From: Methanobacteriota archaeon
Lineage (GTDB): Archaea > Thermoplasmatota > Thermoplasmata > JAUWGG01
NCBI GenBank assembly: GCA_030606525.1
Contig: JAUWGG010000003.1
Span: 1-24,199 of the forward strand
Direction: 5' to 3'
DNA length: 24,199 bases
Positions 15,829 through 22,344 of the stretch are shown here, one piece after another (position 1 is the stretch's first letter; each line of letters starts with the position of its first letter). The notes under the pieces are model-generated. The model was given only the letters and a program-made list of their open reading frames with translations. It did not search any database and was not told the origin of the DNA. Made by a program: the position numbers and the translations under genes.

Positions 15829-16506
15829 ATGAGAAGGGCTGTTGTACTGTTATCTGGTGGTCTTGATTCTACTACAACTCTAGCCATAGCTGAACATGAA
15901 AAATATGAGATATATGCCCTCACTTTTGATTATGGACAGAAGCATAAAAAGGAAATAGACAGCGCTAAAAAGATCGCTCGATATTATAATGTGAAAGCGC
16001 ATAAGATATTAAAGATCGATTTATCCTGGGCTGAATCAGCTCTAACTGATGAAAGAATCGATGTACCCGATGGGAATTTGGATGATATGGGAGAGAATAT
16101 ACCAAGAACCTACGTGCCTGCGCGAAATACCATATTGCTTTCTTTTGCCCTTGCTTGGTCTGAAGTCATAAAGGCAGATGCGATCTTCATCGGAGCTAAC
16201 ATTGTGGATTACAGCGGTTATCCTGACTGCAGACCAAAATTTCTTAAGGAGTTCCAAAAAATAGCAGAGCTTGGAACGAAGAGGGGAGCGGAAGGAAAAA
16301 CAGTAGAAATAAAATTTCCGCTTATAGACATGAGCAAAGCTAAGATCATAAAGAAAGGTATGGAATTGGGTGTACCGTATCATTTAACATGGAGTTGTTA
16401 TAAAGGCGCAGAAAAGGCATGTGCAAAATGCGATTCATGCTTATTACGATTAAGGGGATTCAAGGAAGCTGGTTACCAAGACCCGATTGAATATATGGAG
16501 AGATGA
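15829..16506 (+). CDS. queC: 7-cyano-7-deazaguanine synthase QueC
   Basis: The 225-residue protein opens with the ATP pyrophosphatase loop in RRAVVLLSGGLDSTTTLAIA (SGGLDS at 9-14), followed by TFDYGQKHKKE, YVPARNTILLS, and a C-terminal four-cysteine zinc site in SCYKG...CAKCDSC. It converts 7-carboxy-7-deazaguanine to preQ0 with ATP and ammonia; in archaea preQ0 is inserted into tRNA for archaeosine. The start at ATG 15829 is chosen because GGTG lies five bases upstream; a longer frame from 15748 would overlap queD and add residues without homology. The TGA overlaps the queE ATG as ATGA. Confidence 0.95.
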   Translation: MRRAVVLLSGGLDSTTTLAIAEHEKYEIYALTFDYGQKHKKEIDSAKKIARYYNVKAHKILKIDLSWAESALTDERIDVPDGNLDDMGENIPRTYVPARNTILLSFALAWSEVIKADAIFIGANIVDYSGYPDCRPKFLKEFQKIAELGTKRGAEGKTVEIKFPLIDMSKAKIIKKGMELGVPYHLTWSCYKGAEKACAKCDSCLLRLRGFKEAGYQDPIEYMER

Positions 16507-17144
16507 AAATGGTGCTGAAGGTCTCAGAGATATTCTATTCGATTCAAGGAGAGGGCATACAGATAGGGATCCCAACGATATTTATTAGGTTGGCTGGTTG
16601 CAATCTAAGATGTAAATGGTGTGACACGAAATGGGTCTTTAAAGCGGGAAAAGAAATGTTGATCGACAAGATAATGGATGAGATAAAGAAATATTCAACG
16701 AAATATGTCTGTGTTACTGGTGGAGAGCCGCTGCTTCAGAAGGATGTGTTTGAATTGATAAAAATGCTGTTAGATGAGGATTATTCCATCTGTATTGAGA
16801 CGAATGGATCTATCTCCATAGAAGAGCTTCCTTGCTCGGAAAGGCTCCTTATCAGCATGGATATTAAGTGTCCGTCATCTGGCATGCAGGATAGAATGAA
16901 CTTCTCAAATATTGAATTATTGAATACAGGAGATCAACTTAAATTCGTTATTGAAGACAATAGGGATTATGAGTATGCAAAAGAAATTATAGCTAAATAC
17001 TTACCGATCTGCTCGATCATAATGACGCCCGTCGGTGGCAAAAACATGAATTTCATTGCAGAAAAAGTGCTTGAAGATGGTATGCATGTCCGAGTATTAC
17101 CTCAACTTCACAAGCTCATATGGGGCGATAAAAAAGGTGTTTAA
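16503..17144 (+). CDS. queE: 7-carboxy-7-deazaguanine synthase QueE (radical SAM)
   Basis: The 213-residue protein has FYSIQGEG and the radical-SAM cluster site CNLRCKWCDT (C33, C37, C40), then VTGGEPLLQKD and the strand SICIETNGS, all diagnostic of QueE. It rearranges carboxytetrahydropterin to carboxydeazaguanine, the step between QueD and QueC. Its ATG overlaps queC as ATGA; a second ATG two codons later is possible. Its TAA lies inside a perfect 14-base palindrome shared with the convergent nadX stop, and both proteins end in Gly-Val because of it. Confidence 0.95.
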   Translation: MKMVLKVSEIFYSIQGEGIQIGIPTIFIRLAGCNLRCKWCDTKWVFKAGKEMLIDKIMDEIKKYSTKYVCVTGGEPLLQKDVFELIKMLLDEDYSICIETNGSISIEELPCSERLLISMDIKCPSSGMQDRMNFSNIELLNTGDQLKFVIEDNRDYEYAKEIIAKYLPICSIIMTPVGGKNMNFIAEKVLEDGMHVRVLPQLHKLIWGDKKGV

Positions 17145-17149
17145 ACACC
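17136..17149. repeat. Palindrome containing the stop codons of queE and nadX
   Basis: GGTGTTTAAACACC is a perfect 14-base palindrome. Its central TTAA supplies TAA to queE on the + strand (17142-17144) and TAA to nadX on the minus strand (17141-17143). The two convergent genes thus overlap by four bases with no space between them. No T-run typical of archaeal terminators is seen at the junction. Confidence 0.75.
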
Positions 17150-17947
17150 GACCCACACATTCCCAACGATCTTTTTGACAGCGGAAATCGCAGCCAAAGC
17201 CGCCAAATAACTCGTTTTTGGATTTTCAGGAAAGGGAAGGTTTCTTGCTTTGCATTCTATCTCGCCAAACTTTCCCTTCACAATTATTCGGTGCGTATTC
17301 CTAGTTGCATTGGGATCCACAACGATCTTCACCCTTGTCTTTTCGAAGCCTATGCCAGCAAGGCTTATGGTGGCTGCAACATTTATGTTCTTAGGAAAAT
17401 GTTTAACTGCATCCTTTGCTGGACCATTGAATACGATCTGCGGTCTTTTAAATGAATTGACATCTATTTTCCGTTTAGTTAGATACTTTATATCTTGAAA
17501 TGCATCAGGTGGTTTATAGGAAATGAGCAGTACCTCTTCGATCTCAGCTTGGACTGCAGACCCTATTCCATCAATGCCACATAATGCCCCAGCTGGTATG
17601 TATATTCTGCATTTATTCTGCTTCGCGAGGATCTTACATTTCCCTCTAAAATCATCATTCACAAATGCACCGACGCTCATCACCAATATGTCTTTCCCAT
17701 TCTCTAAGGCCAATGGGGTGTATTTCTTTGCAGCTTCTTGTGACGCAGCTTCGATCACTAGTTCTATGTTATTCACTATATCCTCAAAATTTTCAAAATA
17801 AACTACCTTCTTGCATTTATCAGTAAGAGAAATCACACGTTCTTTGCTGTTGTCTGCGATATACATTGTCTGGATCTCATCCATCTCTTCCATTGCCTTT
17901 GCAAGGGTTGAACCTATTGATCCGCAGCCAATTATACATACCTTCAT
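17141..17947 (-). CDS. nadX: L-aspartate dehydrogenase
   Basis: The 268-residue protein opens MKVCIIGCGSIGSTLAKA, a Rossmann GxGxxG dinucleotide site, and carries the NadX blocks VMSVGAF, IYIPAGALCGIDGIGSA, FPKNINVAATISLAG, DPNATRNTHRIIVKG and PENPKTSYLAALAAISAV. It oxidises aspartate to iminoaspartate for quinolinate and NAD synthesis. A longer frame to 18055 would prefix 36 hydrophobic residues, but these overlap the archease start and precede the normal first strand, so I use ATG 17947 with AGGTAAAGGA ahead of it. Convergent with queE, divergent from archease. An NAD kinase gene lies 4.4 kb away. Confidence 0.93.
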   Translation of the reverse strand: MKVCIIGCGSIGSTLAKAMEEMDEIQTMYIADNSKERVISLTDKCKKVVYFENFEDIVNNIELVIEAASQEAAKKYTPLALENGKDILVMSVGAFVNDDFRGKCKILAKQNKCRIYIPAGALCGIDGIGSAVQAEIEEVLLISYKPPDAFQDIKYLTKRKIDVNSFKRPQIVFNGPAKDAVKHFPKNINVAATISLAGIGFEKTRVKIVVDPNATRNTHRIIVKGKFGEIECKARNLPFPENPKTSYLAALAAISAVKKIVGNVWVGV

Positions 17948-17976
17948 TCCTTTACCTTGAAATGTGAGATAAACGA

Positions 17977-17989
17977 TATTTAATATAAA
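17977..17989. promoter_or_regulatory. Shared TATA-like element for nadX and archease
   Basis: TATTTAATATAAA reads as a TATA box in both directions. To the right, a start near 18009 would make archease leaderless or nearly so at ATG 18012. To the left, a start near 17958 gives nadX a leader of about ten bases with AGGTAAAGGA. Only 64 bases separate the two start codons. Confidence 0.45.
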
Positions 17990-18011
17990 GATAGCGGAAA
18001 AAGGTTTTATT

Positions 18012-18443
18012 ATGATGAAGGGTATAAACGAAAATATGAAAAAGTACGAATTCATTGAACATACCGCTGATATAGGTGTAAGAGCTTATGGGAAAAACCT
18101 TAGCGAAGCATTTGAAAATGTTGCTGTCGGGATGTTTGATATCATCTCCGATACTTCCAAAATAGATAGAACAGGTGAATACAGGATTGATCTAGAGGCG
18201 GATAACATTGAGCAGTTGTTAGTAGATTGGCTCTCTGAACTCTTGTACATACATGAAACAAAAAATGTGCTTTTAAGTGGTTTTAATATTGAATTGAATA
18301 AAAATAAACTGAGAGCAAGGGTTTATGGTGAGGAGTTGGATAAAAAGAAGCACCCAATAAAGAATGAGATAAAGGCTGTAACATATCATATCCTGGAGGT
18401 CAATGAAAAAGAAGGATATGTGCAGGTTCTTTTTGATATATGA
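18012..18443 (+). CDS. Archease
   Basis: The 143-residue protein has the archease hallmarks: YEFIEHTADIGVRAYG near the start, an LLVDWLSELLYIHE core, and the close KAVTYHILEVNEKEGYVQVLFDI split over residues about 121-143. Conserved acidic residues in HTADIG and the terminal FDI bind metal in the family. It speeds the tRNA ligase RtcB, allowing multiple turnover and broader nucleotide use in tRNA splicing. No rtcB gene is in the window. The start may be 18012 (leaderless from the TATA at 17977-17989) or ATG 18036 (MKKYEFIEH), which fits the family length better. Confidence 0.93.
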   Translation: MMKGINENMKKYEFIEHTADIGVRAYGKNLSEAFENVAVGMFDIISDTSKIDRTGEYRIDLEADNIEQLLVDWLSELLYIHETKNVLLSGFNIELNKNKLRARVYGEELDKKKHPIKNEIKAVTYHILEVNEKEGYVQVLFDI

Positions 18444-18453
18444 GGTGGTTTGA

Positions 18454-19206
18454 ATGATAAAAGCAGTTACATTTGATCTATGGCATACGCTTTTAACAGA
18501 ATCTAGTGAAAATTATTCTGAAAAGTTGAATGATTATAGAATGACGCGTGTTCACGATGTTCTAAAAAATTCTGGGCATAATATATCTTATGAAGACGTG
18601 AAAATGGCTTATGAGGAAAGTGGAATGGAACTTAAGGAATTGTGGAAAAGTGAAATGGATGTTAGTATACCAGATCAACTTAAAATTTTAACTTCTCATT
18701 TAAACAGGTACTCAAAAAACATTGATGAAAAGTTTTTAAAATCTCTGGAAAAGCCTTATGTTGAAGCCGTTCTTCGTTTTGAACCGTCCCTGATCGAAGG
18801 TGCGAAGGAAACGATCGAGTCTTTAAAAACAAATTGTTTGATCGGTCTGATCAGCAATACTGGCAGAACACCAGGAAAGATTCTTAGGAAGATACTAGAG
18901 AAGTATGGATTAGCTAAACATTTCGATGTGCTTACATTCTCAGGTGAAGTTGGCATTCGGAAACCACACAGGAAAATCTTCGAAGATACTTTAGTTAACA
19001 TCGGAATAAAACCGCAAGAATCTGTACATATAGGAGATGATTTTAATGCAGACATAATCGGTGCGAAGAACGCTGGCATGAAAGCAATTCTCTATAATAA
19101 GTATAATGACTGCGATGCTCTAAATTCATACGGCGATTCACATATCAAACCGGATGCTGTTATCGATGAATTGACCGATGTGATAAATTTAGTGAAAAGG
19201 ATGTGA
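18454..19206 (+). CDS. HAD-superfamily hydrolase, DxW variant
   Basis: The 250-residue protein shows the four HAD motifs: I is VTFDLWHTLL with nucleophile D8; II is LISNTG (about 130-135); III is the lysine in GIRKPHRKIF (about 169-178); IV is HIGDDFNADIIGA (about 192-204). A helical C1 cap lies between I and II. In motif I the usual second Asp (DxD) is Trp (DLW), a substitution found in some archaeal and bacterial HAD subfamilies. Since that Asp is the general acid/base in phosphatases, the reaction is uncertain. GAGGTGG precedes the ATG, overlapping the archease stop region, so the two genes are likely cotranscribed. Confidence 0.88.
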   Translation: MIKAVTFDLWHTLLTESSENYSEKLNDYRMTRVHDVLKNSGHNISYEDVKMAYEESGMELKELWKSEMDVSIPDQLKILTSHLNRYSKNIDEKFLKSLEKPYVEAVLRFEPSLIEGAKETIESLKTNCLIGLISNTGRTPGKILRKILEKYGLAKHFDVLTFSGEVGIRKPHRKIFEDTLVNIGIKPQESVHIGDDFNADIIGAKNAGMKAILYNKYNDCDALNSYGDSHIKPDAVIDELTDVINLVKRM

Positions 19207-19210
19207 AGAG

Positions 19211-19726
19211 ATGATAGAAGGAAAGAAAGTAAATATAAGAGCTTTAGAAAAAGATGATATTAAAAAGGCAATAAAATGGATCAATGATCCAGAAGTAATC
19301 AAACACCTCTCAATGGTTTTTCCAATTTCTATGGCGGAAGAAGAAAAATGGTTTGATGATTATTTGAAAAGAAAGGATGATAAGATCTTCGCCATCGATA
19401 CAAAGGATGGAAAATACATCGGAAACATTGGTCTCCACAAGATGGATTGGATGAATAGAAAGGTGATGTTGGGAATTATGATTGGAGAGAAAGAATATTG
19501 GAACAAGGGTTACGGCACGGATGCCGTAAAAACAACTGTTAAATTCGCTTTTGAAGAATTGAACATGCACAAAGTCTATCTCGGTGTAATGGGTTTTAAT
19601 GAAAGAGCAATAAAAACCTATGAAAAATGTGGTTTTGTAAAAGAAGGGATTAGCAGAGATGATTTCTATAAAAATGGGAAGTATCATGATATGGTATGGA
19701 TGAGCATATTGAATGAGAAAAATTGA
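19211..19726 (+). CDS. GNAT-family N-acetyltransferase, RimJ/RimL-like
   Basis: The 171-residue protein begins IEGKKVNIRALEKDDIKKAI and WINDPEVIKHL, the opening of RimJ/RimL and spermidine acetyltransferase-like GNATs. The acetyl-CoA motif is in EKEYWNKGYGTDAVKT (about 93-109), followed by FNERAIKTYEKCGFVKEG (about 128-145). It lies four bases after the HAD gene, with GATGTGAAGAG ahead of the ATG, and is likely its operon partner. Substrate unknown. It differs from the GNAT at 14613-15155 in most positions, so the two are not recent duplicates. Convergent with the small Cys-rich gene. Confidence 0.88.
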   Translation: MIEGKKVNIRALEKDDIKKAIKWINDPEVIKHLSMVFPISMAEEEKWFDDYLKRKDDKIFAIDTKDGKYIGNIGLHKMDWMNRKVMLGIMIGEKEYWNKGYGTDAVKTTVKFAFEELNMHKVYLGVMGFNERAIKTYEKCGFVKEGISRDDFYKNGKYHDMVWMSILNEKN

Positions 19727-19751
19727 AAAGCTCTCAATCAACCTTGAAGAT

Positions 19752-19943
19752 TCAACTCCAAATCTCTATAAATTTTTTAAATGACCTGTCATAAGTTCTT
19801 TCCACCTCTGGCGGAAAAGCGCATGCAGGTAATTCATTCATCTTTAAGTGGTAGGCTATACACTCACAGCACATTCCCTTCTTGCTGCAGGGCTCATATG
19901 TACAAGGACACTTCTTTTCATTAATTTCTTGTTTACACTCCAT
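19752..19943 (-). CDS. Small Cys-rich protein, DUF6485-like
   Basis: The 63-residue protein has eight cysteines: Cys3, 12, 14, 19, 25, 26, 28 and 41, in the pattern KCPCTYEPC...[10 protein letters not shown]...LPACAFP. This matches, from memory, the DUF6485 family of short Cys-rich proteins common in anaerobes and archaea; function is unknown, and metal or cluster binding is likely. The start is firm, as GGTGATAAG precedes the ATG with five-base spacing. Single gene, convergent with GNAT and divergent from the Lrp-domain gene. Confidence 0.8.
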   Translation of the reverse strand: MECKQEINEKKCPCTYEPCSKKGMCCECIAYHLKMNELPACAFPPEVERTYDRSFKKFIEIWS

Positions 19944-19978
19944 CTTATCACCGTATTACCTCCCTAATCAGTTATAGT

Positions 19979-20003
19979 CTAAAAAATTAACGATTTTTAA
20001 AGC
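19979..20003. promoter_or_regulatory. Back-to-back TATA-like elements
   Basis: In this AT-rich stretch the minus-strand TTAATTTTTTA (19979-19990) sits about 40 bases ahead of the DUF6485-like ATG, and the + strand ATTTTTAAAGC (about 19993-20003) about 40 bases ahead of the ATG at 20041. Both fit archaeal promoter spacing for short leaders. Confidence 0.35.
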
Positions 20004-20040
20004 AAAAAATTAAGATAGTTAAACTGAATACGGTATAGAA

Positions 20041-20310
20041 ATGAGCAAAGCGTTTGTCTTAGTAGTTGTAGCACCGACAGAAACAATTAATGTATATAAA
20101 AAATTGTTAAAGGTCGATGAAGTTGAAAGAATCTACCCAACATTAGGTACAGCTGATTTTCTCTTGTTTTTAGAGGGAAAAAGTCATGACCAAATAGCAA
20201 AAACAGTTAGGGATAATGTGAGGGTGATCGATGGTGTAAAGACGACTGTTACTCTTGTAGAAGATGAATCGTTAAAAGCTCTGGTAGAGATCATCGATCC
20301 TGATAAATAA
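20041..20310 (+). CDS. Stand-alone Lrp/AsnC ligand-binding (RAM) domain protein
   Basis: The 89-residue protein consists only of the alpha-beta effector domain of Lrp/AsnC regulators: KAFVLVVVAPTETINVYKKL, then VERIYPTLGTADFLLFLEG, then VRVIDGVKTTVTLV, the beta-alpha-beta-beta-alpha-beta order of the RAM fold. No helix-turn-helix precedes it. Such single-domain proteins form dimers or octamers, bind amino acids or other small molecules, and may modulate full-length Lrp proteins or act alone; which applies here is unknown. The first ATG is used; a TATA-like element about 40 bases upstream makes a short leader likely. A winged-helix gene follows after 57 bases. Confidence 0.88.
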   Translation: MSKAFVLVVVAPTETINVYKKLLKVDEVERIYPTLGTADFLLFLEGKSHDQIAKTVRDNVRVIDGVKTTVTLVEDESLKALVEIIDPDK

Positions 20311-20336
20311 CTTTTTAGATAATATTTTTGAAATAA

Positions 20337-20346
20337 CCTTTTAAGA
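20337..20346 (+). promoter_or_regulatory. Putative TATA box for the winged-helix gene
   Basis: CCTTTTAAGA lies 22-31 bases ahead of the ATG at 20368, so transcription would begin at or next to the start codon. The T-rich stretch at 20311-20330 between the two genes could end transcription of the Lrp-domain gene. Confidence 0.4.
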
Positions 20347-20367
20347 GGAGAAGATATTTACATATTC

Positions 20368-20847
20368 ATGCCAAAGGGAAAAGAGAAAGAGAATAAAGAA
20401 GAAGATTTAAAAAAGGAGATTAGGGATTTATCAGATAAGATAAGATCGCTAGAAGGATCTTTGGCTGAGGTTTCAAAACCATATAAAGAGGTTATTGCCC
20501 AAGTAGATAGATTGTTAACTTTATCTGCAAATTATTTTAGGATCATTGAGTTGTATCAACGCTACGGTGTTATATCACCAGAGATCCTGGTTCCCCAAAT
20601 CAAAGACCCCATTTCCAAGGAAATTATAAACATATTATTTGAAAAGAACGAACAGAACATATCAGAAATAACTAGAAAATTAAAAGAAAGAAGAGGGAAA
20701 GCATCGAGAAGGATCGTGCGTGAGAAATTACAGGCATTGGAAGAAAAGGGAATAGTAGTTAGAGCTCGACCATCCAAGCATAAGGTCTATAAAATTTCAA
20801 CTGATTTGATCAAAAAGTGGTCAGAAGTGCTCGGTTTGGTTAAATAA
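20368..20847 (+). CDS. Coiled-coil winged-helix transcription regulator (hypothetical)
   Basis: The 159-residue protein starts with a highly charged segment (MPKGKEKENKEEDLKKEIRD) and a coiled-coil stretch to about residue 48, a linker with LYQRYGVISPEILVPQI, and a C-terminal winged helix (about 82-155): ISKEIINILFEKN, then ISEITRKLKE, recognition helix RRIVREKLQALEEKGIV and a wing with KHKVYKIS. This resembles archaeal MarR/ArsR-like DNA-binding domains. No known family is recognised for the whole protein. It is probably leaderless. Its neighbour upstream is a ligand-binding Lrp domain and downstream come two small helical proteins, so it may regulate those, but that is only positional inference. 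Confidence 0.75.
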   Translation: MPKGKEKENKEEDLKKEIRDLSDKIRSLEGSLAEVSKPYKEVIAQVDRLLTLSANYFRIIELYQRYGVISPEILVPQIKDPISKEIINILFEKNEQNISEITRKLKERRGKASRRIVREKLQALEEKGIVVRARPSKHKVYKISTDLIKKWSEVLGLVK

Positions 20848-20882
20848 GATGATCAACCTATTAAGAGCTGAGGTGATCAAAA

Positions 20883-21191
20883 ATGGAAGAACATGAAAAA
20901 AGACATGGAAAACACATGGATGCAAAAGAGATAAAGGAGATTCTAACGATGGTCTCAGACAAAATACCAAAACTTCTCACCAGCTTAACAGATGTTCTAT
21001 ATGGTGCTGAGCAGGCTGGTAAGTACGGAAAGGCTGTTGCAGGTTTTTTTAAAGAGCTTAAGGACAGCGGAATGACAGACGAACAGGCCTTTGAACTTAC
21101 GAAGCAGTACATGTCCAGTTTGAATCTAAGCGGAATGATAGATAAAGCAATGAGTGGGAAAAAAGTAATCATTCACAAAGATGAGGAATAG
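20883..21191 (+). CDS. Small helical protein, reading frame ended by in-frame TAG
   Basis: The 102-residue protein begins MEEHEKRHGKHMDAKEIKEI and continues with amphipathic helices: SDKIPKLLTSLTDVLYGAEQ, AVAGFFKELKDSGMTDEQAF and MSSLNLSGMIDKAMSGKKV. It resembles short DUF1641-like helical proteins, but I cannot name it. GAGGTGATC at 20870-20878 sets the ATG. It ends at TAG 21189-21191. Directly after that TAG the same frame stays open for 21 charged, coding-looking codons to a TGA at 21255-21257, which overlaps the next gene's ATG. The stop may therefore be a recent nonsense mutation, a read-through site or a sequence error. The next gene shares the pattern KELK-(D/E)-SG-(M/L). Confidence 0.75.
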   Translation: MEEHEKRHGKHMDAKEIKEILTMVSDKIPKLLTSLTDVLYGAEQAGKYGKAVAGFFKELKDSGMTDEQAFELTKQYMSSLNLSGMIDKAMSGKKVIIHKDEE

Positions 21192-21257
21192 GACATTGGG
21201 AAGGAGATTGAAGAACTTGTCAAAGAGAAGATCAAAAGAAAGTTCGAGGATGAATGA
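21192..21257 (+). other. In-frame continuation after TAG of the 20883 gene
   Basis: Codons from 21192 read DIGKEIEELVKEKIKRKFED and one more Glu, then TGA at 21255-21257. The stretch is in the same frame as the preceding gene, has no start codon of its own, shows ordinary Lys/Glu-rich helical composition, and ends in ATGAATGA with the next gene's ATG (21250-21252), the geometry of coupled archaeal genes. TAG ends rps17e, queD and at least two other genes here, so general TAG recoding is unlikely. Confidence 0.5.
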
Positions 21258-21486
21258 TTTCCTCCCCCTCTTGATCCATCTGCCGCCATTGACTCTAAAA
21301 CTCGGGATTGCTTTTCTGCGTTTCAAGAGAAAAGTGAGGAAAGCGAGTAAAATATTTAAAAAAGAATTAAAGGAGAGTGGATTGGCAAAATATCATGCGA
21401 AAGAATTAGCTTTGGAGTTTGAGGAATTCGCCAGCGTACGCAAATTCTTGAATGTTAGGAGTCTTATCAGTAACCTTTCAAAATGA
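21250..21486 (+). CDS. Small basic helical protein related to the preceding one
   Basis: From ATG 21250 the protein has 78 residues: a hydrophobic start (MNDFLPLLIHLPPLTLKLGI), then a basic stretch RFKRKVRKASKIF and helices KKELKESGLAKYHAKELALE and VRKFLNVRSLISNLSK. The KELKESGL...A.EL pattern matches KELKDSGM...AFEL of the preceding gene, so the two may be tandem relatives. A longer frame from 21181 would add 23 Arg/Ser-rich residues that look like out-of-frame reading of the previous gene, so the shorter start is chosen; a weak CGAGG lies just upstream. Function unknown; the N-terminal hydrophobic segment may contact membrane. Confidence 0.65.
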   Translation: MNDFLPLLIHLPPLTLKLGIAFLRFKRKVRKASKIFKKELKESGLAKYHAKELALEFEEFASVRKFLNVRSLISNLSK

Positions 21487-21533
21487 TCGTAGATCCAATC
21501 GAGGTAGTTTAATTGATAACAATGCGATAAGGC

Positions 21534-21542
21534 AATATTTTA
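21534..21542 (+). promoter_or_regulatory. Putative TATA box for the phosphatase-NAD kinase-JAMM operon
   Basis: AATATTTTA lies 26-34 bases ahead of the in-frame ATG at 21568. This supports leaderless translation from 21568 (MKELLHKIAD) rather than from the ATG at 21547, which would fall upstream of the predicted transcription start. Confidence 0.4.
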
Positions 21543-21546
21543 AGAT

Positions 21547-22344
21547 ATGAAACACATTATGCTTTGCATGAAAGAATTACTTCACAAGATCGCGGATCGC
21601 GTGGAAATCGTTGTAAAGAAGGGTTGGTGTTCTGATAGAGGTAAAAAGGTGCGCATGGGTGCTGACGGGACGCCTACTTCATATATAGATGAAATAGCGG
21701 AAAATGCAATTATTGAAATGATCAAAGAGGAAAACATTGACATCAATATTTTGAGTGAGGAATGCGGTTTTATCGACAATCGTGCTGAAAGAACATTGGT
21801 CGTTGATCCTATAGACGGCACGCATAACGCTGTCCGCAACATCCCATTCTATTCTGTTTCGCTTGCTGTTGGTGCGGATAAAATATCTAATGTGAAATAT
21901 GCGCTTGTTAGAAACCTAGCAAGCGGTGATACATTCTATGCTGAAAAAGATAATGGAGCCTTTTTGAATACTCACCTCATCCATACAAGGGAATTTGACA
22001 TGCACAGATCATTATTTTCTATTTACATGGGCAGCATTGCCTCCCCAAAATCTTTTGAGATCGCAAAAAAACCACGCAGGGTTCGCTCTTTAGGTGCTGC
22101 ATCATTGGATATGTGCTCTGTTGCTGGTGGAAGTTCTGATCTTTATTACATAAACGTATTAAAAAATGTAAAAGATTCAAGATTGAGGGTAGTAGATATA
22201 GCTGCAAGCACGCTGATTGTACGAGAGGCAGGAGGTGAAGTGTTCGACCTGAACGAAGAACTATTAGATCTAGAATTTAATTTACGCAATAGAAGTAACA
22301 TTATTGTTGTGGGCGATAAAAAGGTACTCGAGGTGATAAGATGA
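21547..22344 (+). CDS. IMPase/FBPase-family phosphatase, candidate NADP phosphatase
   Basis: Up to 265 residues. The inositol monophosphatase fold is marked by metal ligands in LSEECGF (E71-E72), VVDPIDGTHNAVRNIPFYSV (D87, D90) and RVVDIAASTLIVREAGGEV near the C-terminus. Archaeal members hydrolyse inositol-1-phosphate, fructose-1,6-bisphosphate or NADP. Its TGA overlaps the NAD kinase start as ATGA. In Methanocaldococcus jannaschii (MJ0917) the two activities are one fused protein, so NADP phosphatase is a reasonable guess here, not proven. The start is ambiguous: ATG 21547, 21559 or 21568; the TATA-like box favours 21568. Confidence 0.88.
   Translation: MKHIMLCMKELLHKIADRVEIVVKKGWCSDRGKKVRMGADGTPTSYIDEIAENAIIEMIKEENIDINILSEECGFIDNRAERTLVVDPIDGTHNAVRNIPFYSVSLAVGADKISNVKYALVRNLASGDTFYAEKDNGAFLNTHLIHTREFDMHRSLFSIYMGSIASPKSFEIAKKPRRVRSLGAASLDMCSVAGGSSDLYYINVLKNVKDSRLRVVDIAASTLIVREAGGEVFDLNEELLDLEFNLRNRSNIIVVGDKKVLEVIR

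Noticed and set aside
17948..18055. nadX extended by a hydrophobic N-terminus resembling a signal peptide
   Set aside because: The stretch overlaps the divergent archease start and its TATA element; the Rossmann fold starts properly at ATG 17947.
2825..21191. TAG reassigned to pyrrolysine throughout
   Set aside because: TAG ends rps17e (2825), the first RAD55-like gene (4060) and queD (15795), and what follows in those frames does not look coding; only the 20883 gene shows a plausible continuation.
21181..21249. Longer start for the gene ending at 21486
   Set aside because: The Arg/Ser-rich residues look like the frame-shifted reading of the preceding gene's continuation; ATG 21250 forms an ATGAATGA junction.
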